From positions 682,001-746,000 of the forward strand of contig JACKDE010000002.1 of NCBI GenBank assembly GCA_020633675.1: 64,000 nt of DNA. The letters are read 5' to 3'. This document shows positions 53,625 through 62,142 of this stretch, piece by piece. The stretch's first letter is position 1. Each line of letters opens with the position of its first letter. Below the pieces are notes generated by a model, which worked only from the letters and a program-made list of their open reading frames with translations, had not been told where the DNA came from and did no database searches. Made by a program: the position numbers and the translations under genes. The stretch is from Deferribacteres bacterium. Its GTDB lineage: Bacteria; Zhuqueibacterota; Zhuqueibacteria; Zhuqueibacterales; Geothermadaptataceae.

Positions 53625-53939
53625 ATGGTCGCACAAAAAAAAGTTTCGCGATACAAAGCCGGATTCGAGACTGGATTTAAGGGCTTGACGTATGCCGAAA
53701 TTGGAGCACGAATGCCAAGGACGCATCGATTCAAGATGCATCGCAAACAAGTCGGATTTGATGAGAAAGGCACATGCGTCTGCTCACGATGCGGCGAAAC
53801 GGTTCCCCACAAGTCCAATGTTCCATGTCGAACGGTCAATTGCCCTAAATGCGGCAGCAAGATGAAACGAAAAATCGATGATGTAAACAAGACGAACAAG
53901 CATAGAATTATTATTTGCGCACTTTTCTGCAAAAAATAG
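53625..53939 (+). CDS. Small zinc-ribbon protein (CxxCG...PC...CPxCGxKM)
   Basis: About 104 aa from the ATG at 53625 (GAGAGGATAA). The basic N-terminal half (KVSRYKAGFETGFKGLTY) has no recognised fold. Residues about 46-76 read CVCSRCGETVPHKSNVPCRTVNCPKCGSKMKRK, a rubredoxin-like four-Cys knuckle pair with an extra central Cys. The same pattern occurs in the small protein at 59549, at the other end of the cluster. A metal-binding, perhaps Fe-S-related, role is inferred. The C-terminal 18 residues look atypical. Confidence 0.7.
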   Translation: MVAQKKVSRYKAGFETGFKGLTYAEIGARMPRTHRFKMHRKQVGFDEKGTCVCSRCGETVPHKSNVPCRTVNCPKCGSKMKRKIDDVNKTNKHRIIICALFCKK

Positions 53940-54111
53940 CCTTGCGGGATGTGCACCTGCTTCGATAACCTTTGTATCGATTGGTGGCAGAGACTTTGGG
54001 GCCGGAAATACCAGAATCATATTGTTTGAACGTGCGGAGCCCTTGCGATTCTGGAATTGGACATCGGGAGCGGTCTTTGGCTGCTTGTGCTTAGCTGATA
54101 AAATCGTCTGA

Positions 54112-54133
54112 CGTGTTTGAGCTAATAAACACG
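54112..54133. promoter_or_regulatory. CGTGTTT-N8-AAACACG dyad
   Basis: A perfect 7-bp inverted repeat with an 8-nt spacer stands 42 nt before the permease start codon. It may be an operator or a 5'-leader hairpin. Confidence 0.45.
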
Positions 54134-54175
54134 ATTAAATCGATGCTATCGAGTCGTTAAAGCAAAAGGTTAACC

Positions 54176-55009
54176 ATGCTTATTCTTGAAAGCTTTGTTC
54201 AGGCAGTACGTGTCACTGCTCTCGTTTTTTTTATGATGTTCGTCATCGACCTTGCTGATGTCAAAAGCAGTGGGCGGTTTCGCACGCTCATGCGCGGCGG
54301 CCGGTGGCGCCAATACACAACAGCCTCCTTTCTCGGCGCAACGCCAGGATGCTTCGGTGCGTTCATGAACGTGAGTATGTATGTGCATGGCTTTCTGACT
54401 TTCGGAGCCGTCACGGCCGGGATGATCGCGACCTCCGGCGATGAGGCTTTTGTGATGCTGGCAAAATTTCCACTCACGGCGATTGCCCTGTTCACTATTC
54501 TCTTTTTCCTTGCGATTCCACTCGGCAGATTGGCAGATAAGCTGGTGGAAACGGCCAAATATGTTCCTTGTGAAGTGTGCGGTTTGCACAAAATTCATGC
54601 AGACGAGAAACAGCGCGGCCATTATCTGATTGAGCACATCTGGCAGCACATCATTAAACGTCATCTGAGTCGCGTGTTTCTCTGGACATTTTTGGCGATT
54701 TTGGTCGTGCAAGTCGGCTCGAAAGAGTTCAGCCTGAACGATTTTGTCCGCAATCACCTCGCCCTGGTTTTGGTCGTCGCAGCACTTGTCGGCATTATTC
54801 CGGAATCGGGTCCGCACTTGATCTTCGTGATGCTGTTTGCCGATGGCATCATTCCATTTTCGGTACTGCTGACAAGCTCGATTTCGCAGGACGGGCATGG
54901 CATGCTGCCGCTTTTGTCCTATTCGATTCGTGATGCGGCATTGATCAAGGCTTTCAATGTCGGAGTGGCATTGATCACTGGAGGCATTTTTTATCTGTTG
55001 GGATGGTGA
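54176..55009 (+). CDS. ArsP_2-type ten-TM putative heavy-metal exporter
   Basis: 277 aa with about eight to ten hydrophobic spans. The two inverted halves contain FLGATPGCFGAF...GAVTAGMIATSGDEAFVM and LVGIIPESGPHLIFVMLFADGIIPFSVLLTSSISQDGHGMLPLLSYS, the paired GxxPxxG motifs of this metal/arsenic permease family. A central loop has CEVCGLHKIHADEKQRGHYLIEHIWQHIIKRH, rich in Cys and His and probably metal binding. It would move a metal ion or metalloid across the inner membrane. Placement beside NifX-like and Suf genes suggests metal homeostasis tied to cluster assembly. Confidence 0.8.
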   Translation: MLILESFVQAVRVTALVFFMMFVIDLADVKSSGRFRTLMRGGRWRQYTTASFLGATPGCFGAFMNVSMYVHGFLTFGAVTAGMIATSGDEAFVMLAKFPLTAIALFTILFFLAIPLGRLADKLVETAKYVPCEVCGLHKIHADEKQRGHYLIEHIWQHIIKRHLSRVFLWTFLAILVVQVGSKEFSLNDFVRNHLALVLVVAALVGIIPESGPHLIFVMLFADGIIPFSVLLTSSISQDGHGMLPLLSYSIRDAALIKAFNVGVALITGGIFYLLGW

Positions 55010-55116
55010 GCCCATTTGCCAGCCAAGTGTCTCGCTGGTAGAGCAATGGCTCCACCTCTGTTCAAGGCGGCTGTGGCCTGATGACACTATTTCGAAAGTC
55101 GGGAAGGTGCAAAAAA

Positions 55117-55719
55117 ATGAAAGGCGAATTCATTTTAGATTCGGAGATATATTCGTGGATCATTTTGCCTGCCATCATTTTCATTGCTCGTGTTTGCGAC
55201 GTTTCTGTCGGGACGGTAAGAGTTGTCTTTCTTTTGCGGAATAAGAAGCTGATGGCGTCTCTCGCCGGTTTCCTGGAAATTTTGATTTGGATTTCGGTTA
55301 TGGGACAAATTTTTAAGAATTTGGATAATGCCGCATGTTTTATCGCTTATGCAGGTGGCTTTGCAATGGGAAATTATGTTGGCCTCACCATCGAAAACAA
55401 GTTGGCCGTTGGGCTGGAGGTGGTTCGTATCATCACGCGAAATAACGCAGGCGAATTGATTCGAAATATGGAATCTGATGGCTATGGTGTAACAATAGTC
55501 GATGGTGAAGGCGCTACCGGGCCGGTCAAGATCATTTTTACAGTCATCAAACGCCGGGAATTGCCTTGCATCGTTGAGCTCATCCATAAGCACAATCCAG
55601 AATCGTTTTTTTCTGTCGAAGATGTTCGAATGATTGAAAGAGGCATTTTTCCCCATACGTACGCAAGCCAGAGAAATGTTTTTTGGTATCTTTTTCACGC
55701 CCATCGAAAAGCCAAATGA
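55117..55719 (+). CDS. UPF0316 (DUF2179/DUF5698) membrane protein
   Basis: About 200 aa from the ATG at 55117 (GGGAAGGTG). Three TM spans occupy residues about 10-95 (WIILPAIIFIARVCDVSVGTVRVVFLLRNKKLMASLAGFLEILIWI). A DUF2179-type soluble domain follows (VVRIITRNNAGELIRNMESDGYGVTIVDGEGATGPVKIIFTVIKRRELPCIVELI...AFFSVEDVR-like). Function in the family is unknown. It precedes the cyclic-nucleotide-domain gene by 12 bp and so is probably co-transcribed with it. Confidence 0.88.
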   Translation: MKGEFILDSEIYSWIILPAIIFIARVCDVSVGTVRVVFLLRNKKLMASLAGFLEILIWISVMGQIFKNLDNAACFIAYAGGFAMGNYVGLTIENKLAVGLEVVRIITRNNAGELIRNMESDGYGVTIVDGEGATGPVKIIFTVIKRRELPCIVELIHKHNPESFFSVEDVRMIERGIFPHTYASQRNVFWYLFHAHRKAK

Positions 55720-55731
55720 AAGGAGCAAATC

Positions 55732-56175
55732 ATGTCCGTTCAAGCAAACGATTTGCACGCAATCGCGTTTTTCAGGGACTTGAATTTCTCTAAACTCGAG
55801 GCCATCGCAAAGTTATGTCAATGGACAAGATTTGAATCCGGTCAAACCCTGGCGCAAGAACGAATATTGGGCAAATCTGTTTTTCTGATCATGGAAGGCA
55901 AGGTTGAGATTTCGTTTAACATTGGTGAAGGTGGACCGATCAAAGTGGATGAGATTGGCCGTGATGAATTTGTTGGTTGCGCAGCTTTAGTGCCTCCGTA
56001 TAGTTACAACTCAACAATCAGCGCTTTAACACCGGTCAACACTTTGAGCATAGATGCAACAGGATTGCGAAAAATGGCTGATCAAGATGATCAATTAGCT
56101 GCTTATTTATATCAGCATCTTCTGCAAGCGCTGGTGGATCGGATTGTTCTTTTGCGGCTGCAAGTAGGTCGGTAG
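55732..56175 (+). CDS. Stand-alone cyclic nucleotide-binding (Crp-like) domain protein
   Basis: 147 aa. The beta-roll is visible: IAFFRDLNFSKLEAIAKLCQWTRFESGQTLAQERILGKSVFLIMEGKVEISFNIGEGGPIKVDEIGRDEFVGCAALVPPYSYNSTISALTPVNTLSIDATGLRKMA. The chain ends after the C-helix, with no HTH. The phosphate-binding cassette GEXXLLxxxxRxAT is degenerate (FVGCAALVPPYSYNSTI), lacking the Arg. It may therefore sense another ligand or act by protein contact. AAAGGAG is the ribosome site. Confidence 0.85.
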   Translation: MSVQANDLHAIAFFRDLNFSKLEAIAKLCQWTRFESGQTLAQERILGKSVFLIMEGKVEISFNIGEGGPIKVDEIGRDEFVGCAALVPPYSYNSTISALTPVNTLSIDATGLRKMADQDDQLAAYLYQHLLQALVDRIVLLRLQVGR

Positions 56176-56422
56176 TGGCAATCTTGAGATCGTATCCATG
56201 GCTGAGCAAAAATGGCAGGCAAAAACATGCCCTGAACGCAGCCGTTTGATGAAGTTCCGGGCGAGCGACGAAAGGGGGCCTTGATCATCGGCCTGACGGA
56301 CTTCAATAGCCGGTTGGGCAAGATTTATGAGGCCATGAAAGAACAAAATAAATTCTATCGGATCGCCACATTTTGCTCAACGGAAAAAGTGATACACCAT
56401 AAATCGCACGGGAGCAGAAATC
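56176..56422. other. Gap before the gamma-lyase gene, no gene seen
   Basis: About 250 bp with only very short frames. It should contain the promoter of the lyase-suf operon unless read-through from upstream occurs. No -24/-12 element with correct spacing was found here. Confidence 0.35.
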
Positions 56423-57622
56423 ATGAAATCAAAACCGCATTTGCGCCAGATGCATAAAGCAACCAAAGCCATTCATGCTGGCATCGGTGATTCTGTCTTT
56501 GGTGAAGTCTCTGTTCCAATTTTTCAAAGCTCGACGTTTTCCTTCCCCAGCGCCGAAGAAGGCGCAGCGCGTTTTGCCGCCGAAAAAACAGGCTACATTT
56601 ACACACGTATGGGTAATCCAACTATCAATGCACTGGAAAAATGTATAGCGGCGTTGGAAAATGGCTACGCCGGCATGGCGACCGCTTCTGGTATGGCTGC
56701 CATCACCACCGTTTGCCTGGCATTGCTTGACAACGGTGCGCATGTGGTCAGCACGGCTTCTGTTTATGGACCGACCCACACCGTTCTTGAAAAAGAATTC
56801 TCGCGATTTGGCGTAGAAGCAACATTCGTCGATACCTCGAATTTGGATAATGTGAAGCAAGCCATCCGTGCCAACACGCGGATGGCTTTTATCGAAACAC
56901 CAGCAAATCCAACCATGGCCGTCACCGATATTCACAAAGCAGCAGAGCTGGCACACCTGCATGACATGATCATGGTCATTGACAATACTTTTGCCGGTCC
57001 CTATTTACAACGCCCTTTGGATTTGGGTGCCGATGTCGTAGTGCACAGCATGACCAAATCCATTAACGGGCACAGTGACGTGCTTGCAGGGATGATCGTT
57101 ACAAAGAATGAGAAGTTATACCAGCGCATCAAGCCGGTGCTGAACCTGTTTGGTGGCACGATGGATCCGCATCAAGCGTGGCTGGTCTTGCGCGGAGTAC
57201 GTACCATGCCGTTGCGGGTGGAGCGAAGTGTTGAAAATGCACAGAAGATAGCGAGTTTTCTGATGCAACATCCCAAAGTGAGGTGGGTACGCTATCCTGG
57301 CCTGCCGGATCATCCGCAACATACGATTGCCAAAAAGCAAATGGATGGTTTTGGCGCCATGATCTGCTTTGGCGTGAAAAACGGGCTCGAAGGTGGGAAG
57401 ACCGTAATGAACAACGTTCGCCTGTTCACCCTGGCTGTTTCTCTCGGAGGCGTGGAATCTCTGATCGAGCATCCCGCTTCCATGACGCATGCCACAGTTT
57501 CTCGAAATGAGCGAGCACAAGCCGGCATCGTCGATGAGTTGGTGAGAATCTCTGTTGGTTGTGAAGATTTTAATGACCTCCGTGATGATTTGGATCAAGC
57601 TTTGAAAAGAATTCAAAGATGA
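56423..57622 (+). CDS. Cys/Met-metabolism PLP enzyme, methionine/cystathionine gamma-lyase type
   Basis: 399 aa covering the full gamma-family fold. Cofactor and active-site residues are intact: Y60-T-R62 (from the neighbouring subunit), ASGMAA, Tyr115, Asp187 (VIDNTF) and the Schiff-base lysine K212 (SMTKSINGHSD). ETPANPTM resembles methionine gamma-lyases more than cystathionine synthases. However, the Cys that follows Tyr-Gly in classic MGL is Pro117 here. Such enzymes split Met, homocysteine or Cys to a thiol or sulfide, 2-oxo acid and ammonia. The end overlaps sufC by 4 bp, implying sulfur delivery for Fe-S assembly. Exact substrate is not settled. Confidence 0.9.
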   Translation: MKSKPHLRQMHKATKAIHAGIGDSVFGEVSVPIFQSSTFSFPSAEEGAARFAAEKTGYIYTRMGNPTINALEKCIAALENGYAGMATASGMAAITTVCLALLDNGAHVVSTASVYGPTHTVLEKEFSRFGVEATFVDTSNLDNVKQAIRANTRMAFIETPANPTMAVTDIHKAAELAHLHDMIMVIDNTFAGPYLQRPLDLGADVVVHSMTKSINGHSDVLAGMIVTKNEKLYQRIKPVLNLFGGTMDPHQAWLVLRGVRTMPLRVERSVENAQKIASFLMQHPKVRWVRYPGLPDHPQHTIAKKQMDGFGAMICFGVKNGLEGGKTVMNNVRLFTLAVSLGGVESLIEHPASMTHATVSRNERAQAGIVDELVRISVGCEDFNDLRDDLDQALKRIQR

Positions 57623-58365
57623 AGGACTTGCTCGAAATCAAAAATCTCTGTGTCGAAGTGGATGGAAAGGAGCTCTTGCATGACATCAACCTGGCCATCC
57701 CTGAAGGTGAAATTCACACCCTGCTTGGGCCGAACGGCAGTGGCAAAACGACGCTGATCATGACAGTGATGGGATTTACCCGGTACCAGGTGACGCGTGG
57801 GCGGATATTTTACGATGGACAGGATATCACCGATCTGGATCTCACTGCGCGAGCGCGACTCGGCATCGGCGTAATGCAACAGCGCCCACCGACCATTGCC
57901 GGTGTCAAATTGCACCAGGTGCTCGCATACCTTGCCGCAGGAGACCTGCAGCGCAACCAGAAAGTTCAGGAGTTGCTGAATCAGTCACAGATGAGTCTAC
58001 TTATTGACCGTGACCTCAACGCGGGACTGTCCGGTGGAGAAATCAAACGCTCCGAGCTTCTGCAATTGCTGGCCCACGAACCGAAATTCGCGATGATGGA
58101 CGAGCCTGACTCCGGCGTCGACCTGGAATCGCTGGCTTTGATTGGAAAGATGATCAACAAGCTGTTTGCTATCGAATCGGCGTGTACGGTGAAGCGAAAA
58201 GCTGGCTTGATTATCACACACACCGGATACATTTTAGATAACATTGATGCCGATAAGGCACATATCATGTTAGCCGGTCGGATTTCCTGCTCCGGAAATC
58301 CTCACCTCGTGCTCGAAATCATCAAAAAGCACGGATATGAGGGGTGTGTGCATTGCATGCCCTAA
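57619..58365 (+). CDS. sufC: SufC-type Fe-S assembly ATPase
   Basis: 248 aa. Walker A GPNGSGKT (37-44), Q-loop QQRPPTIAGVKL, signature LSGGE (137-141), Walker B FAMMDE (157-162) followed by PDSGVDLESL as in SufC, and H-loop ITHTGY. There is no membrane partner, and the next gene is the SufB/D scaffold, so this is the Fe-S ATPase and not a transporter. The tail ends in a Cys pair (C243-V-H-C246), which is absent from E. coli SufC as I remember it. Translational coupling (ATGA) to the gamma-lyase gene is seen. Confidence 0.92.
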   Translation: MKDLLEIKNLCVEVDGKELLHDINLAIPEGEIHTLLGPNGSGKTTLIMTVMGFTRYQVTRGRIFYDGQDITDLDLTARARLGIGVMQQRPPTIAGVKLHQVLAYLAAGDLQRNQKVQELLNQSQMSLLIDRDLNAGLSGGEIKRSELLQLLAHEPKFAMMDEPDSGVDLESLALIGKMINKLFAIESACTVKRKAGLIITHTGYILDNIDADKAHIMLAGRISCSGNPHLVLEIIKKHGYEGCVHCMP

Positions 58366-58377
58366 GGAACGTTAGCC

Positions 58378-59505
58378 ATGCCACAGCTTTTTACAATTGA
58401 TCAGTTGAGGGAAGAAGATGCCGTCGAGCTTGCAAATGTGGGCGTGCTGACAGATCGAAACAGGCGTTCCGGAACATTTCTCCTGCGTGACGTGCTGCCG
58501 TTATGTTGCTACTCCAGTGCCGATGGCATGGAATTGCTGTCCATTGATGCTGCACTGCAACGCTACGATTGGCTGCGGGAAAAATATTTTTGGAAAGCCG
58601 TGCGGCCGGATCTCGATGAGGTGACATTGCAATGCCACTCGGAAAGCATACCCCGGGGATTTTTTATCCGGGTTCGCAAGAACGTGAAAATAGCAGTGCC
58701 GACGCAAGCCGGCCTTTTTGTGGCACACAGCAATGTCACGCAAAATGTACACAACATCGTGATTCTTGAAGATGATAGCGAGCTCAAGCTCATCAGCGGC
58801 TGCCTGACACTGCGTGGCGTGAGCACTGGTTCTCATTTCGCGGTTAGTGAAATGTATCTCGGCAGAAATGCCAAACTCACCAATACCATGTTACACCGTT
58901 GGGGGCCAAAAGTCAGGGTACGGCCACGCTCGGGCACGATTGTCGGGGCTGGCGGCCAATACATGAGCAACTATGTTTCTCTGCAACCGGCCAAGAGTAT
59001 CGAAAGCAATGCACTTACGTGGTTGAATGGCTCCGGCGCTTCTGCAAAATATCTCACAATCATTCTCGGCTCCGACGGCGCCACGATCGATACTGGTGGT
59101 GAGGTCTATCTCAATGCGGATGACACCAGCGCCGAGCTCGTGCATCGGGGCGTTTGCACCGGCGGGCATATTTTTCAAAAGGGCCTGTTGGTGGGCAATG
59201 CCAGATGCCGCGCCCATGTGGATTGCGCTGGGATGGTGCTTGATACAAAAAACTCCGGCTTCATCGAGTCGATTCCTGGCCTGAGGGGAATGCATCCGGA
59301 AGCACGCATGAGCCACGAAGCCAGCATCGGCAAGATTGCACCGGAACAAGTCGAATACTTACAAGCACGCGGTATGGAAGAGCGTGAAGCAATTTCGATG
59401 ATCATTCGCGGTTTTCTCGATACAAACATTGCCGGCCTCGGCCCCGAGCTTGATGCCAGGATTGCGGAGATAGCCGAATTGGCCGGACATGGCGAGACGC
59501 GTTAA
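58378..59505 (+). CDS. SufB/SufD-family Fe-S scaffold (short, archaeal SmsB-like)
   Basis: 375 aa, nearer SufD and archaeal SufB length than E. coli SufB (495). Right-handed beta-helix strands are followed by the family core: AELVHRGVCTGGHIFQKGLLVGN, AHVDCAGMVLDTKNSGFIESIPGL, then SHEASIGKIAPEQVEYLQARGMEEREAISMIIRGFLD. Cys in HVDC and His in SHEAS are candidate cluster ligands. Only one SufB/D gene is present, so a SufB2C2 complex is expected, as in minimal SMS systems. It starts 12 bp after sufC. It lacks the long N-terminal region of SufB. Confidence 0.9.
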   Translation: MPQLFTIDQLREEDAVELANVGVLTDRNRRSGTFLLRDVLPLCCYSSADGMELLSIDAALQRYDWLREKYFWKAVRPDLDEVTLQCHSESIPRGFFIRVRKNVKIAVPTQAGLFVAHSNVTQNVHNIVILEDDSELKLISGCLTLRGVSTGSHFAVSEMYLGRNAKLTNTMLHRWGPKVRVRPRSGTIVGAGGQYMSNYVSLQPAKSIESNALTWLNGSGASAKYLTIILGSDGATIDTGGEVYLNADDTSAELVHRGVCTGGHIFQKGLLVGNARCRAHVDCAGMVLDTKNSGFIESIPGLRGMHPEARMSHEASIGKIAPEQVEYLQARGMEEREAISMIIRGFLDTNIAGLGPELDARIAEIAELAGHGETR

Positions 59506-59548
59506 GTTGGATAAGCAAATAAACAAAGGACCAACCCGGGAGTTTTCG

Positions 59549-59743
59549 ATGTTCAAGACAACATCATCAGGATTGGGAGCCGGTGGTTACTGTCTCTGCC
59601 CTAAATGTGGAGAAAGAATAGTGCACCGTCGAGGCGCTCCCTGTCAGGAAGAACAATGCCCGGAGTGCGGCACGAAAATGCTGCGCGAAGGCTCCGAACA
59701 TCATCAGCTTTGGCTGAAAAAACAAAAAAAGAAACAATCATGA
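59549..59743 (+). CDS. Small zinc-ribbon protein, paralogue of the 53625 product
   Basis: About 64 aa from the ATG at 59549 (GGGAG at 6 nt); an earlier ATG at 59489 overlaps the scaffold gene and has no ribosome site. The core CLCPKCGERIVHRRGAPCQEEQCPECGTKMLRE has four zinc-type Cys plus a central Pro-Cys, spaced as in the protein at 53625. The tail is Lys-rich. Its position after the SufB/D gene suggests a small metal- or cluster-binding helper. Function is otherwise unknown. Confidence 0.75.
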   Translation: MFKTTSSGLGAGGYCLCPKCGERIVHRRGAPCQEEQCPECGTKMLREGSEHHQLWLKKQKKKQS

Positions 59744-59761
59744 AAGCAAGAAAGGGCAAGC

Positions 59762-60079
59762 ATGATGAACGAATTTTCGCTCAACTACGAAGAGATGATC
59801 TGGGAAGACGCGATAGGCTACCCCAGTGGAACAAAGATCAAAATGCTGAAGGAAGAAAATAGCAAAAAAACCTTCCTGCTCAAGTTGCCCGGGGGATTTC
59901 GTATGGATGCGCATTCCCACACCGCAGTATCGGAACAACACTTTGTTCTGGAAGGGAGCTACGGAGGTGATGGCAAAACATATCGCAAAGGATCGTACCG
60001 TTTCATATCCCGCGGGACGACGCATGGTCCGTTCACTTGCGACGAGGGAGCCACCATCCTGGTCATTTGGGATACGTGA
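59762..60079 (+). CDS. Cupin-domain protein
   Basis: 105 aa. The cupin motifs are present: FRMDAHSHTAVSEQHFVLEGSYGG (HxH and Glu/His metal ligands) and YRKGSYRFISRGTTHGPFTCDEGATILVIW (second His). A mononuclear metal is expected. The protein is a ChrR-like or small storage cupin of unknown ligand. AAAGGGCAAGC precedes the ATG. It follows the zinc ribbon by 18 bp and is the last gene of the Suf cluster. Confidence 0.88.
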   Translation: MMNEFSLNYEEMIWEDAIGYPSGTKIKMLKEENSKKTFLLKLPGGFRMDAHSHTAVSEQHFVLEGSYGGDGKTYRKGSYRFISRGTTHGPFTCDEGATILVIWDT

Positions 60080-60531
60080 TGATCACCATGCAATCGTCGA
60101 GGATATCGCAAGATAAAATGAGAACGAAAGGCTGTTCTTCTTGCGCGGTTGCAGCACCTGTTGGAAGGAATGAGTAACGTCATATTACAAAAATTGCATT
60201 CGGCGTTAGATCATATGCAATCCAAAGTCGATATTCAGGAGAAAATTGTGCAAAAGACGAAGAGCGCCCCGGACAGGATGTCGGCGTTGCGGTGAGAATA
60301 GTGGCGCTGTATTGCGAAAAATTGTTCGATTGTGACGTTCCACTCGATTGGTTTTGGCTGTGCAGACAGACGAGCCACTGATACCTCAACTGCTGGTACC
60401 ATTCCTGGGCACGCAAAGTGACCTAATCGATATGGAGAAGTATTTGATCGTTTGCAATAAAGCAAAATCCAAATAGAAAAAGCACCTTCTGGTTGCTCAT
60501 GTGCCATGCGGGAAGGCCGGAGGTCCCTAAA
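60080..60531. other. Mostly empty region with one possible 41-aa frame
   Basis: About 450 bp. A 41-codon frame at 60170-60295 (MSNVILQKLHSALDHMQSKV...) has GGAAGGA touching its ATG and looks helical, but spacing is poor and no family is known. Otherwise empty. Confidence 0.3.
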
Positions 60532-61671
60532 ATGATGAGAAACAACAAGCTTCAGGCCTGGTTCATTTTTCTTTTTGTGGGTTGGTCTTGTTTAACGGTT
60601 TCGAAAGAACAACAAGCCAGGGTAGCCGCTATTGACACCTTGGTGAAAAAATATATTGAATTCGATAAATTCAATGGCTGCCTGCTCGTGGTTCATGACC
60701 ATCAGATTATATATGAAAGCGTTCATGGTGTTGCAAATCCCGAAACGGGTGAATTGTTGACGCGAGAACATCGATTCAGATTGGCTTCGGTGGCCAAGCA
60801 GTTCACCGGCATCGCTATTGCGATCCTGAAGGAAGATGGTAAGCTTGATTACAACGATAGAATTCGCAAATTCTTGCCTGAGTTGCCCTACGAGGATATT
60901 ACTATCAGACATCTGTTGAGTCATACTTCAGGATTGCCAGACTATGGGTCTATTCTGGACCAAAACTGGGATACACCACATGTCAATACGCAGGATCGGA
61001 AGATCGCTAACAATTATGATGCATACGAGAACCTTATTAAGCATCACCCACCAGCGCTATTTCGTCCCGGAGATCGATACAAATATTGCAATACGGGATA
61101 CAATCTTTTAGCACTGATCATTGAGCGAGCATCCGGGCAAACGTACCACGAATTCATGCGGACCCGTGTATTTGAACCAGTGGGAATGAAGGGTACCTTT
61201 GTAAATGCGGCGGATGGAACTTTGCCCGATACATTGCGCGCCTGCGGCTTCAAGCCGAATCCTGGCGCAACAGGATATGCTGATATCGACTGGCACTACC
61301 AAAATGGAATGTTTGGGGACGGAGGCATATACTCTACTATCGAAGACATGTACAAATTCGACCAGGCTCTTTACGGAAGCACGCTTGTAAGCCAGAGAAC
61401 CCTGAACGAAGCCTATTCGTGCTCGATACTGAACGATGGCAAGAAAGTCGACTATGGGTTCGGTTGGTCGATCATTCATGACAACAGAGGAGATTTTGTC
61501 GCTCACGGCGGCGGCTGGGCCGGTTTCAGCCCGTTTTTTATCAGGGATTATCGCAATGGCAATATGATCATTCAACTAACGAACAGGCCGGGAATCCGCA
61601 GAGGGCAACTCGCGTTCAGCATCTACGAGATCTTGCATGGTGGCAAATACGAGATGCCAGATGGAAGCTAA
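60532..61671 (+). CDS. Serine hydrolase of the beta-lactamase/PBP (class C-like) family
   Basis: About 379 aa. GGAGG at 8 nt selects the ATG at 60532. A hydrophobic N-terminus (AWFIFLFVGWSCLTV) suggests export. The three motifs are present: SVAK (Ser-x-x-Lys nucleophile), YCN (Tyr-x-Asn: NTGYN follows) and HGG (replacing KTG). The lead-in HRFRLASVAKQFTGIAI and LLSHTSGLPDY are family hallmarks. Substrates may be D-amino peptides, esters or lactams. True beta-lactamase activity is not implied. Confidence 0.93.
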   Translation: MMRNNKLQAWFIFLFVGWSCLTVSKEQQARVAAIDTLVKKYIEFDKFNGCLLVVHDHQIIYESVHGVANPETGELLTREHRFRLASVAKQFTGIAIAILKEDGKLDYNDRIRKFLPELPYEDITIRHLLSHTSGLPDYGSILDQNWDTPHVNTQDRKIANNYDAYENLIKHHPPALFRPGDRYKYCNTGYNLLALIIERASGQTYHEFMRTRVFEPVGMKGTFVNAADGTLPDTLRACGFKPNPGATGYADIDWHYQNGMFGDGGIYSTIEDMYKFDQALYGSTLVSQRTLNEAYSCSILNDGKKVDYGFGWSIIHDNRGDFVAHGGGWAGFSPFFIRDYRNGNMIIQLTNRPGIRRGQLAFSIYEILHGGKYEMPDGS

Positions 61672-62142
61672 TGTCAAGGCTCTGTTCGGTGCCCTTTCAT
61701 AATCCGTATCCCTGGATAAGCCGTTTTTGAAACGCCGATCTCCTAACTTGATGTTACTGCTGTGTGGTTGAAGAAAAACTACCACTCTTTTTTGCAAATT
61801 ATTTCGTTACGGAACGGTCATCTCGATAGATCTGGCAGGGTAAGCCAGGATGCCGTAAGCGGTCAACTTTGTGTGTGCCGCGGTCTGAAAGTGCTTGACT
61901 ATATTCACCTTTCATTCCATACCTTTCAGACGCCCAGGGCGGAGTTTGGGAATGAATACTTTTCATCCCGGGATGTGTACAGATTGCTTTGTTTGTTTTC
62001 GGCCTGGGCGCATTTTGATGATGCAGTTTGCGCGACAACCATCTTGTGAGCCGGAAGCGCTTTTGCACGATGTGGAGAATAAAGATACAGTCCGCAGCAG
62101 CGGTACCTATTTAAAGCATTTAAGAGTTTTGATAGAAGTCAT
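61672..62142. other. Gene-free region
   Basis: About 470 bp. A TTGACT box near 61901 has a poor -10 partner. No supported gene, terminator or repeat. Confidence 0.35.

Noticed and set aside
53986..54003. TGGCAGAGACTTTGG as a sigma-54 promoter for the permease gene
   Set aside because: The invariant GC of the -12 box is GG.
55020..55080. tRNA-like stretch containing GGTAGAGCA
   Set aside because: No T-arm GTTCGANTC sequence, no acceptor-stem pairing and no anticodon arm of correct length.
60170..60295. 41-codon frame with GGAAGGA next to its ATG
   Set aside because: Zero spacing between ribosome site and start, and no recognised family; mentioned only in the region note.
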